NCBI GenBank assembly: GCA_001584585.1
Contig: LSYV01000008.1
Location: forward strand, 2,479,209-2,543,208
Origin: Gonium pectorale
Taxonomy: Eukaryota; Chlorophyta; Chlorophyceae; Chlamydomonadales; Volvocaceae
DNA length: 64,000 nt
Reading direction: 5' to 3'
The translations under genes and the position numbers were made by a program. Position 1 is the stretch's first letter; every line of letters begins with the position of its first letter. Below are positions 34,434-45,208 of the stretch, piece after piece. The notes below the pieces were generated by a model, which was not told where the DNA came from, searched no databases, and saw only the letters and a program-made list of their open reading frames with translations.

Positions 34434-35181
34434 TGGGAGTTCAGTCGGCTGGCGTGAGGCCTTGACATTGCGGTGCAAGGTGGTGTCATGTCGGCGGTGT
34501 ACAATTATGGACAATCTTGCCATCGTACCTGGACCACGTCTGTTTCGTGTGTTTGGGCACTGCACTTAACAAGACGAAATATTAGCGTTGGCAGTGACGA
34601 CTCGCTTGCTGCTAAGAAAGACGGCACTTTTGTGCTGGGTATAGTGACGTGTAGCGACTACCGGTTCAACTTTGACACGGGGCGAAGTTTTTCGGGGCGG
34701 CGTTGCCAATGTACGTAGTATAGATGATTGGTGATGGTGCTGTGGCTCTGTGGCGCTGTCAACAGCCCCCTTTGATGTTTGATTGTCCATGTCTGGTTCC
34801 AATTTAAAGCGGAGGTGCAGTACGGATCCGACTGTCGTTGCAGTCACGGCCTCACGGCTGTCCCGCATCGCGGAACATACTAGGTGAAATCAACTTTGAG
34901 TTGAACACTCTGTCTAGTTTGCCGAGCGACGACAAGCGCGGGAACAACATCTGTCCCTGGTCGCTCTTGCCGACTGACCATACCCTGCGCATTGGAAGCA
35001 GACTCACAAACAACGAAGTTACTTGCACGCTGCGCGTGCTTAACAAGGCGACTGACGGTTTTCCGGGATGCCAAGTATAAGGTACGCCATTACAGAGCAA
35101 TATGCGTAAACTGTCGTATGACAAGCGCATCTATCTGATGTGCGTGACCGCCTCCAACGGCAGCTACGACAACTTGCCAAT
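34434..35181. other. Intergenic, no gene seen
   Basis: Lower-GC spacer between two ankyrin loci. No convincing exon on either strand and no clear UGUAA. Confidence 0.4.
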
Positions 35182-38100
35182 ATGAACTGTGTGCAATGCT
35201 TTCCTACGGCCGATGAATTCAAGGCTGCGGCCGTCGCGGGTCAAACCGCCACATGCGCCAAATTCATCGCGGCTACTTTCCCTGTTGGTGACCTTCGGGA
35301 CGCGCTCATCGCTGCCGCCGGCTCGAGCCATCAGGCCACGTGCGAATGGCTCCTGACCAAAGGCGCGACTTTGAACTTAGCTCAGCCCATGTTCGCAGCC
35401 GCGCGCGGCGGGCACCTGGCCTGCCTGGACTGGCTCCTCACGCTACTGCCCCAGGCGCGGCTCGTTCACACCCTCCTGGAGGCAGTTGCCGAGGGCTGCG
35501 ATCTCTCCGACCCTGCAGCGCCTGCACGGCACTACTTGGCGTGTCGAAGCGACCGTGCCGGGGGCGGCGCCGGACGCCAACGACGACGGGCATTGCGTGC
35601 TCTCCCGGTCCAGGATCCTGGCGGCCGCTCTTCGGAGCCGGACGGAGGACTGGGCCGCCAAGGTGGAATGGCTGCTGTCCCGGGGCTAGCCAGTCGCTGA
35701 CGACGACAGCATCGTCACGCGGTTGCTGGGCGCGGCGGCGGCGAGCTCCCCCAGTTCGGTGGAGCGCCTGCGTTGGCTAGCAGAGCGCGGCGTGTGCGTC
35801 GGCAAGAGCGCGCTGATGGCAGCGGCGGAGAAAGGCGACGCGGCAGCGCGGGGGTACCTCGTGGAGGGGCCCGTGGGTCGCACCGTCCTGATGAGCTGGG
35901 ATCAGGGCGATGTGTTCAACGCCGCCGTTCTGAGCGGCAGCGTGGAAGCGGCGGCAGCACTACACGAGCACGGCTTTTACCCTGGGCGGGAAGGGCTTGC
36001 CAACGATGTGGTGAAGCGCGGGCACCTGCCCATGCTCAAGTGGCTGGTGGCGACGTTCGGTCAGCTGGTGGCCAGGTTGTGCGAGCTCGCGATGGAGTAC
36101 GCGGCCGGCAAAGGCGACGCCGAGACGCTAGCCTGGCTTCACGCACGCGGCGTCTGCTGGGGGCCTCGCGCCCTCCCCTGGGAGGCGGCGGCGGGCTGCG
36201 AGGAGGCTCTGGAGTTCATGCTCAGCCACGGCTGCGAGGTGCCGGTGCGTCGGGGAGGGGCGGGGCCCGGGGACGGTCAGGTGATGGGAGTTGGGGTGTT
36301 GCATGGTTCCGCACGAGCCTACCCTGATGCGCTCCGCAGGAAGCTGACACCGCGAGTGCTGTGACGCAGCCGACACAGCTGACCCGTGGCATACGCACAC
36401 CGCCACACGCGCCGTTGTTTACCAGCCCAGTGTTGGTTGGCACACACCTGGGCACACGGGCAGTCATGGACCAACTGGAGGCGGCCCCCAGCCTTGTTGC
36501 GCACCAGAGGGACACCATTTGTAGGTGTGTCACCTGCGAGCCGGAGCAGCTATGCTGATTACGCGCAGGTAGCCGCCGTGGCCGCAGCACTGCCCGCTGG
36601 CCTCGTCAGCTGGGAACCAGTAACCTGACCCTCCACGCCGCGCGCAGAGCGGCTGCAGTGTTCTCTGTTTGTTGATGATCTCGGCCCTGCATCGCCTTCT
36701 GCTGCTTGCTGGCCGGTGCAAATCCCCTTACCAGGAGTGCGGCCAACCCTACGTCGACGCGGCGAAGAACGGCGGCGCGTACACCATAAAGGTCCTCAAG
36801 CGGCTGGGCGTCCCGTGGGGCCCCCGCGGCTTGGTCTTTGGCCTCGTGGCGCGGGAGGTGGAGCGCCCGCTGCCCATCATGCGCATGCTGCTCGAGTACG
36901 GCTGTCCAGTGGACTGGGCACTTGCGCAGGACGCCGTACTCGACCGCACGCAGCGGGACGAGAAACTGGAGGAGTGGGTTGAGATGAGGCTGAAAGGGTG
37001 AGGCGCGCGTGTCGTGGGGGCGGGGAAGAGTGCCGGGTCCGGCCTCCCTGGGAGCTCACCATGCCACGTGCGGGGCGGAATGAAGAACAGCACGCCGCGG
37101 CTCGCGTGCCATTGTACGCTGCTGACTGCAAGGCACCGGGAGGCAGCCGTCGCTCCAGGCGTATGGGGGGCGTTGCGACCGCGCGCATGCCGCGTCTCCG
37201 TGCAGAAGTCTCGCGCAAAAGCCAAGGCGCATCAGTTGTTTTGGGTGTATGAGCACACACTGCAGGGCGCATGCCTAAATGCCTGATATCGTTGCCAACT
37301 GCAAACCGTCACCAGGAAACCGGGTGCCGTGATCACGCTTATGGCCGGGGACGGCTCCAGGGCCTTTGCCAGCAAGGCCCTGGTGCGGGGCGCCTCGCCA
37401 ATCTTTGCCGCGATGCTGCCGGAGCGGCGCGAAGACGGCGGCGAGGAGGACGAAGACCAGGTGGAAGACGATCAGAGGGTCATCAAGGTGAAGCTCTTGG
37501 CGGCGCCGTTGTTGTGCCGATGACTAGTGCATCCTTTGAACTGCGTGATTGAACTTCACGTTTCCTTCCTCTTTCAATCCCATGCAGATCAGATGCTTGA
37601 CGGACTTGGAGCAGCTGTCCGACCTCGTGTCGGCGCTCGAGGGGGAGCCGCCCGTGCGCACCTACCTGGACTATTGTAACATGTACGGCATCCTGGAGCA
37701 GTACAAGCCGTTACTGTAGGTGGCGCGCAGGTACAAAATCACGATCCTGCAAGAGCGCTGCGAGAAGTGGCTGCTGTCCAGGTGGGGCGCTATCGATGAG
37801 GAAGGCAGGAGGATCGTGGGGCAGGCGGAAGGGGAAAAGGCACACGAAGGGGGTGCCGGCAGCAGGGACAGCAAGCCGCTGGAGTCGGCTGTTGTATACC
37901 GTAAATTATCAGGGCACTATTATCAGGGCACTCTGCGGCGTGGGCTACATCGGTTCATACACCCTGGCCACGGCTAGCGGGCGTTGTCCCCTCTGCTGGC
38001 TGGCATCCGAGGACAGCCTCAATACCGGACGCGCGTGCCACGCTGCAACCGCGCTCACCGTGTACACACCGTGCCAGAGGCCGGAACATGCCAGGACTCG

Positions 38101-38596
38101 TGCATGCGCACGGGAGCGCAACCAGACCGATTGCCGTCCTCCCATGCCCCGGCGCAGGCGGATCTGCCTGCCCAAGGAGCGGACCACCCACCAAATGGCG
38201 AACAAATGGCTCAGCGTGTGCGAAAAGTACGGGCTGGACGACCTCGGGTGAGTAGTACGGCAGTGTACGGCTGTGCGAGAGGCATGCACCGCAAGCACAG
38301 CCCGGCGGGGAAGCGAACCTGTCGGGTCGCCGGGCCCGGCCGGGTACGATGGGCTGACATCGCCGTGAGTGTGCCGCAGCGTGCATGCCAAGGAGCAAAC
38401 AACCTGTGTCTTCATCCCGCCTCACTCCCACCGCTCCCGTGCCGCTTACCCGTCTATGCCGCCTGACAGCTGGCACATGGCCGAGCGGCTGGCGGCCGCG
38501 CTCACGGCCCCGGGCGGCACCTGGGCTGCTCGGCTGCTGCAGTGCAAAGAGGAGCACCCGGACGTGCCCGACGGCTTCGACATGGACGTGCTGTGA
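35182..38596 (+). pseudogene. Degenerate ankyrin-BTB/POZ gene
   Basis: Six exon-like blocks: 35182-36244, 36735-36997, 37316-37487, 37588-37781, 38158-38247 and 38380-38596; junction phases agree. The first two carry ankyrin-like units (ARGGHLACLDWLLTLL, RGHLPMLKWLVATFG, NGGAYTIKVLKRLGVPWG). The next two carry a BTB domain (VITLMAGDGSRAF, LVRGASPIFAAML, VARRYKITILQERCEKWLL). Three lesions break it: an extra base near 35506 inside EGCDL-PTLQRL, a TAG at 35687 between LLSRG and PVADD, and a TAG at 37717 inside the BTB third box. The ankyrin-to-BTB join reads AAAGG|GTGAGG, where the same bases also make a TGA stop (36999-37001), so the two halves could instead be separate genes. However, the BTB exon has no start codon of its own. 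Best read as a decaying gene or an allele with sequence errors. Confidence 0.65.
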
Positions 38597-39867
38597 GCCA
38601 TTGAGCCGCACCGACGGCCATCGGGGCCGCGAAGGAAGGTGACGGCAGGGGAGGAGGAGATGGAAGCGGGGACGATGGAGGTGGAGGAGGAGGTGGACAG
38701 CAGTGATCAGGAGATCGCATGATGGGAATTCCCAAGGAGATTAGGGGCAAAAGGACTTGGATACATTTGGCTGAGCAGTGCTTGGAACTGGCTGGCGGCA
38801 GGAGGCGGCTCGGATTGGCTTGTCAGGCAAGTGCCTCATAGACCAGGAGAATGGTTATGGGGAGATGGGGAATTGGGAAGAATTTGTTACTGGGGCCGGG
38901 GTGCCAACAGTGGAATACAATGTTGCCGGGTAGTGGGGTGGTGGGATCGGGGCTGGGGAAGGCGAAGATGCGCGGGGTCGCCTTCCCCAACCGCTCCAGC
39001 CTTTGGTGTGCCGTGACCTGCGCTGCGCACAATGCTTACAACGCGCGAATTCCGTCGGAAAAGACATGTACAGCCATGTACATGCTGCAGCTTGGCGAGT
39101 TGTCGGCCTTTTTGCTGTTTATCCGGTTGGGTCGAGTATGGGTTTTCCGTGCGCATGGCACGTATGGTACGGCCGAAAGGCGGTAAGTTCCGTAGTGGTT
39201 GCCGTTTAGCCTCCTTGCTCATTGCGCCCATGGAGCAGGACTAGTTATGTTGGTCCGCGTTTGCACGCGGGTGCAGGTACGGGGCGTAGCGCAGAAGCGA
39301 CACATGCCGCAGAACGGGAAACACACTTGTGGCGCAGCATAGCGTCGTGGTGACGTGGTGCACGGAAGCGTGGGCGTGGCCGGGCGCCATAGTGATGGGC
39401 CGGTGCCACACTTCAACAGCTGTGGCGGTTGCGGATCGATATCCGGTTAGGATCTATGGGGGCGTCTGGTATCAGTTGCTGGGGGGCCCACAAGAATGAT
39501 AGATCCAGCATGAGAGCCCTACCGAGGCCATTGCCGGCCGGCACTGTGACGGTGGCGGGTTTTTTGTTTTGGCCAAGCCGCCCATTCTGTCCTTTGATGG
39601 GTGCCCTGAGCAGCACGTACTTAACAAGCGTTAGGACTTGTTAGGAGACAGGTGGCACGCCAAACCCATGCGGTGGGCACGCCGTGTACGGCACGAAATC
39701 CGAGGCTGTGTTCCGACGTCATGACCACTTTGAGCTTTGCAGCGTCATGAAGATTTCGTCTAACATCCTTTCGTCCAACATTTCGGCAAGTAGTAACCCA
39801 CATTGCTAGGCGTTGCGTTACGCGTATAATGGGTAATAGGAACAACGAGTGCATCACCTGACTTCCA
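38597..39867. other. Intergenic, no gene seen
   Basis: About 1.3 kb without a convincing exon or UGUAA on the plus strand. It should hold the promoter of the zinc-finger locus that follows. Confidence 0.4.
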
Positions 39868-42318
39868 ATGCAATTAAGTACTGCGCGCGAGTCCTCGAGT
39901 CCTCAGATTGTGATCGCGCCAAACAGGGCCAAACCCTTGCAACCTCCGCGCTCTCGCCTCAGCCAGGCTCAATGGACCTCTGGGAGCTGCGACCTGGAGC
40001 CAAGCACGGGCGCAGCGGTCGGCTGCGCGGCTGACCCCCTTCCAGCAAGGTCACTGCAGCCAGCCACAGACGCTGCACGTCCCCCGGCGCGGGCCGCCTC
40101 CCTGACTGTGTCATACGCATTTGCAACCACGGACGAGCTCCAGCTGGACGCATCTGGGGGTCTTGGCGGCGGCGGCGGACACGCCGGCTGTAGCTACATT
40201 GACGACGACGCCGACGGGGACGACAATGCCAAGAGCGCTCTTGACACCTCCCCCGCCAGTCTGCCATGGGGCCAGCTGGATCATCAAGAGGCGCTGTTCC
40301 TGCCGTTCCTGCTAGATCCTGAAGAGTCCAACATGACCCATGGGTCACCCGGCTTCATGGAGCTCCCTGGTCACGGGGCCCTTGTGGCTCAGACCTGCGA
40401 CGCAGAGGAGGAAAGCTGCAGACAGGAACATTTGAAGCGATACCCTGAGGAAGGCAGCCAGATCGGCAGGGCTGGCGGCTCCGGTGGTGAGACTGGCAAC
40501 AGCGGCATTGGTGGCGGCGCCGTTGGCAGACTCGGCCCCCACGCGAGCGAAGGCAGCCGTGACAGCGAGACAGCCGCGACTGCCTGTGGCGCCATTCCAC
40601 ACATCCCTTCAACGGCGGCGGCTGCCGGCTGCGCCGCGCCTGCGCTGCCGCCACCGTCGCCGCCACAGCTACACACGGCGCCCGCGGACGCAACGGATGG
40701 GCGCCTCCCCACCTCTCGCAGCGGCGAGGACGTCGGCGCCGGCGCAACCCAAGAGCAACTGTCGGGTTACCCCGGGGAGGCCTATTTCCGGGCCACCAGC
40801 GGCGCAGCCCAGGCGCCCTTCGTGGACGGGCCTCCCGGGGGGCCTACTACCCCTCTGTACAGAAGTGGCGAGCCCGTTTCAAGTGGAGAGCCCCTTGCAC
40901 CAGCACTCGCATTCGCTGGCTGCGGTGGCGGGGCCGCACTCACAGCTCCAGCCTCGGTCGGAGTCGGCAGACGCCACGCTCCATCAGCTTCCGTCCAGCC
41001 GGCGGCAGACGACAGCGGCGCCGCTGCAGTGGCGTCGGTGCGGGGCCCGCTGAGGCGGAAAGGGGCCGCTGCCGACGACAGGCGCGCCAGCCCGGAGGAG
41101 TCGACCAGCAGCGGACGTCAGGCGGCCAGAGCAGCGGGAGCAGGAGCGGCAGCCTTCCAGATGGGGCTTCCTGGCAATCCTATCCCTAAAGCAGCCTCAG
41201 CGGACGCCACCGTTACGGCGCCGGATACTCAGGGGGAACCCGCCGCTCGTCCCTCCGGGCGCTCCCACGCCGCACCTGCCGCCCCCATGCCAGGTGCACT
41301 CTTACCCTCCACACCCGGCTTGGGCGGTGCTCCAGCCCCTCCCGCCATGGCTCTGGTCCCGGGGGCCGCGGACGTCTCGGATGCGACTCAACTGTCGAAG
41401 CTGCGGAAGCTGTTCTCTGCGCCGAGGTTCCAAACGCTGGAGGAGATATACGAACGCTTAGAGCGGCTGGAGGGGCCGGCGAAGAGGACCCGTCGGAGAG
41501 GCCCGAGACGAGACGAGGATGGGCCCTCAGCCCCCGGCCAGCGACGGACCGTTGCCGTTTCCGACCGAGCGGCATCCGCAGGGGCCCTGACGGCGCCGCA
41601 AAGCAGCCGTCGAGCACACGGCCGCCAGTGGGTGGCGGCGCGCGCGTCACCGCCGCCGGAGGGTCTCGGGATCCGCTGCCGGATATGGCGACCCGCTTGG
41701 GGGCAACCCCGCCCCGCTGGCTGCTCCCCGCGAGATCACCTCCGCAGTTGCGCCGGCGGCGGCGGTGGCGGCTGCAGCTCCATCGCCCGACGGCCCGAGC
41801 CGGGTGGCACCGCCGAGCGGCCAGGGCGGGGCAGCTCCGTCGAGCAGCCACGGCGGCGCAGGCGGTCAGACCGCGGAAGCGCCGCCAAAAGGAAGCAGCG
41901 CCGTGCAGATCGGCCGACAGAGCGGCTGCACTGCATGTGGGCGCAGGGGCTCCAGCCGCTGGTATCGGCACCTGGGGCTGCGTGAGGGCGCCTTCTGCTA
42001 TTTATGCTACGCACGACATGCCCAGTCAGCGGGCAGCGGCGGGCCGAGCTGCGGGAAGGCCGCGTCGCTGGCTCCGCCGGAACGGGAAGGTCCCAAGCGC
42101 TCCCTTGAGCCATCGGGTGGAGAGCCGAGGAACCGCCGCAGCGTCGCCCGGGACGTGGCAAGGACGGTCCAAGGTGCGGAGTCGGAGACACACCGTCGGC
42201 TGGCGGCCGCTGGCAGCAGATTGCTGCTGCTAATGCGGCTCGTGCCGCGCGCGCCATCCGCCGGAGCGCAGACGGCCGCCAGCCGCCGCCGGTACCGAAG
42301 CGACTGCGAACGTCGGGG
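39868..42318 (+). CDS. GATA-like zinc-finger locus, 5' part (finger 1), frame-broken
   Basis: A long Ala/Gly/Ser/Pro-rich frame opens at the ATG 39868 and runs past a charged helix (TQLSKLRKLFSAPRFQTLEEIYERLERLEG, shown in two parts here as LRKLFSAPRF and EIYERLERLEG). Near 41660 it must shift by one base to continue as GYGDPLGGNPAPLAAP and reach a finger at 41927-42007. The finger reads CTACGRRGSSRWYRHLG...AFCYLC, spacing CX2C-X19-CX2C with the conserved RWYR tryptophan, which resembles GATA and related treble-clef fingers. The block ends at a strong GG|GTAAGT donor (42319) that also forms a TAA stop. A DNA-binding regulator is inferred; no exact family assignment is possible. Whether the frame break is decay or sequence error is unresolved. 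Confidence 0.5.
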
Positions 42319-42609
42319 GTAAGTGGTGCACATGTCGCACAGGCGGCTGTGGCCGACAAGCGGCGGCGATGGCGGCGGGGGCAGCAGCCCGTGCCTTTAT
42401 TTCCGGCTTTATGCGGGCACAGACCGGTAGTTACCGGTATGTATTGGCCTTCCCTTCATGGGTTCAAGGGTGACGTTGGTTATGGTTGCCTGGGCGCTGC
42501 TTGGCAGCAGAAAAGGGGTTTCTTATCGCGAACCCAGCACGGAAAAGCTCCGGACCCCGGTCCTACCCATCCCTTTACCGGTAATGGCCTTCGTTTCCCT
42601 CCACGACAG

Positions 42610-45208
42610 GCAGACACCGCCCGCGCCAGCGCTGTGGCCGCCTCTGCCACGCACACCGCCGCTGCCACGGCCGGCGCCAGCAGTTGCAGCCGCAGCCGCA
42701 GCGATGATGACATGCGCACCGACACCCAACCGCCGGCGATGCAGCCGGACCGCCGGCGATGCAGCCCGACCGCCGGGCGCACGAGCCCCGCGTCGCCGCC
42801 CCTGCGGCTGCGGCTGAGGCTGTGACTGGCATGCTGCCTGGCTCGGCTGCGGTTGGCCCGGTGCCGCTGGCGGCAACCTCCCAAGCATCCCCCCATGCGC
42901 CCCACGCTACACCCCTCGCCGCCGGCACGCCAGCGCACCAACAGAACGTTGCTCGTTCAGGCTCGCCGCCGAGCGGTCCCATCGGGGCCGAAGATCCGCC
43001 GCCGCCACTGCGTAGTGACAGCAGGTCTATGGGGAGCTGCCTGGAAAGGGCGGAGACCGCAGGGCAGCCGCAGCAGCAGCCTTCGAGGGGTATCAGTGCG
43101 ATGCAGCAGGGCCCAATGTACGGGTGCACCGAGTGCGGGCGCAGGGCCTCTCCTCGCTGGTATCGGCGGTTGGGCGAGCGCAAGGGCTCCTTTTGCCACA
43201 GTTGCTATGTCGGGAACCGGAAGGGCGCCAGGGCAGCGGGGAGCCGAGCTGCCCGCAGGAGGCGTCGCCGGCTCGGCGGGGGTCTGCCCGCAACCTCCCC
43301 GGTGAGCTGCCGACCCTGGGTGCCGGGGAGCCGTTGGGGCTTCGCCAGGGGCGCGACACGAAGGCGGTGCCGCAGTCACAAAAGCGCGCTCGGCCGTGCA
43401 GCGGTGCGGGGGCGCACGCTGGGGAGAAGTACCAGGCAGCACAGGCCAGCGAGGGTGCTGCCACGGGCCGCCGCGCGGGGGCGCCGAGTACGTCCCCGGC
43501 GGCGGCAGAGCCTTGCCGGCTGGCAGCCGTGGCAGGTGGGCAGGTGGCAGACGGCGGCTCATGCCAGGCGGCTGCGGTATGTGGGGGGCCAGCGGGCGGC
43601 GGAGACCGCGGCACTACGGAGACCGAGTCTGAAACCGCAGCACACCAGCAGCTGGCCTTGCGGCCGCCGCAGCAGCGGCACACATTGCAGCCGCCTCAGG
43701 CGCCGCAGCCGCCGTCATCCTCACAGCTCTCGCAGCAACCGCAGCAACCGCAGCAACCGCAGCAACCGCAGCAACCGCAGCAACCGCAGCAACCGCAGCA
43801 ACCGCAGCAACCGGAGCCGCAGCGTCAGCATGAGCAGCAGCAACTGCTGCTCGCGCTGCTGCAGTCTGGAAGGGACCAGCAGCAACAGCAGGTGGCAGAT
43901 ATGCAGCAATGGCTGCCCGTCTCTCGCACCGGAGGCCCGATGCGGGGTCGACGAGGCGGGGGCGCGCAGGGAGCCGGCGAGGGGACATGGAGGCAGGCGG
44001 GCCGGCCCACAGCCGCCTGCTGCAACCAATCGCCGTGCGGGGCGACTAAACCCGGCAGCGCAGTCGGGTTAGTGTCAACCCTGGCCGCACAAGCTGTGGG
44101 TCAGCCAGTGGCGATGGCGATGACCGGTTTCGCTGCTTTGGAGCAGCGCCACGGTGCTGTTGGCAGCGCGTGCCGCAGCAGGGGCCAAAGGCAGGGCACG
44201 GGAGACGGCGAGGCAGCGGGCGGCAGCCCGCAGGCGGCTCCGCGAGGGACAGCGGCCGAGCAAGCCGAAGGGCCGCCGCCGGAGGGCGCAGCGGAGGCGC
44301 GGGAGCAGCTCCGGGTCTACGACGACCCAGCAGCGAAGCGCGTTCGGCGCGATGGTGGGGCGGATACAGTGGCCGCAGTTGATTCGGCGCCAGCGGTGAC
44401 AGCTGAGAACGCGGCGCTGAACATCCCAGATGCCAACCCAGATGCCACAGCGCGAGCAGGCGCTGTGTGGCAGCGGTCTGCAGGTGAAGGCGGCCCTTTG
44501 GAGGGCCAGTTGAGCGAGGCCCCGGGCGGCGGTGCACCCTGGGGATGGCCGGCGGGAGGCACCGGTGACCCGTCGGACGCCTGTCCTGAAGCCCGAGCGC
44601 TGACCGCAGCGCCGCAAGGCCTTGCGGTAAACCCACGCGGAGCTCCCGGCGTCCTCACAGCTGCCGTCAGCATGGGCGCCGCAGCGGCTTCCGCAGGTGC
44701 ATCGGGCCTGAGCCCACTGCCCCTGGCACCGGCCGCAGACGTCAGTCGGAGGGGCGGGAGTGGGGATCCGGCCGTTGGGAACCTGCGCAAGATGGAGGTC
44801 AAGTCGGCGGGGACGCAGACGGCAGCAACGAGTGACGGTCCGGGCAGCGCTCCGCCCACGTGGCCCGCAGCCGCCGCCTGCCCAGGGGAGGGGGTGGCGG
44901 CCACCGCTGCGGCCCCTGCGGCGGTCGCAGCTGCGGGACTGCCGCCGGCCCTCGCATTGGGCCCAGCAGTGACAGGCCCAGCGGCAGCAGCGGCGGCCGC
45001 CAATCCGCAGCAGCCGCTGGGGGATCGTGCAGAGGGTTCCGTGCAGTCGGTGAAAGTGGAGGCGGGGACTGCAATGGCTGCGGGCAGTGAGGCTGCTCGG
45101 CGTGCACCGCGAACAGGCGGCTGGGGCCCGCCGCCGGTAGTGACCCCAACAGCTCAGGCGTCAGAGGAGCAAGGGCAGCTGCTGGCGGCGGCGGATATTG
45201 GCGGATGA
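42610..45208 (+). CDS. GATA-like zinc-finger locus, 3' part (finger 2, Q-rich), frame-broken
   Basis: After a likely intron (42319-42609) coding resumes with ADTARASAVAASATHT. A second finger at 43125-43205 (CTECGRRASPRWYRRLG...SFCHSC) is a clear paralogue of the first. Both are followed by similar linkers, PSCGKAAS and PSCPQEAS, which supports an internal duplication. Two frame changes are needed: one at the 20-bp tandem duplication 42731-42770, and one at about 43215-43240 just after the finger. The phase at the proposed intron also does not match cleanly. The remaining roughly 660 residues are Ala/Gln/Pro-rich with a QQP repeat, a VKVEAG sumoylation-like site and TGA at 45206-45208. Such tails are common in transcription factors; that role is an inference. 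Confidence 0.5.
42731..42770 (+). repeat. 20-bp tandem duplication that shifts the frame
   Basis: CGCCGGCGATGCAGCCGGAC is followed by a copy differing at one base, then by the start of a third. Because 20 is not a multiple of three, the coding frame changes across it; removing one copy would join the two natural frames. Confidence 0.9.
43730..43812 (+). repeat. (CAGCAACCG)n coding minisatellite
   Basis: About nine head-to-tail copies of a 9-base unit encoding Gln-Gln-Pro. Confidence 0.9.

Noticed and set aside
37675..37679. TGTAA within the BTB exon as a poly(A) signal
   Set aside because: It lies inside conserved BTB coding sequence (YCNMYG).
43124..45208. A complete 694-residue gene starting at 43124
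   Set aside because: Its first residues overlap finger 2 in the wrong frame; the natural protein before about 43230 lies in another frame.
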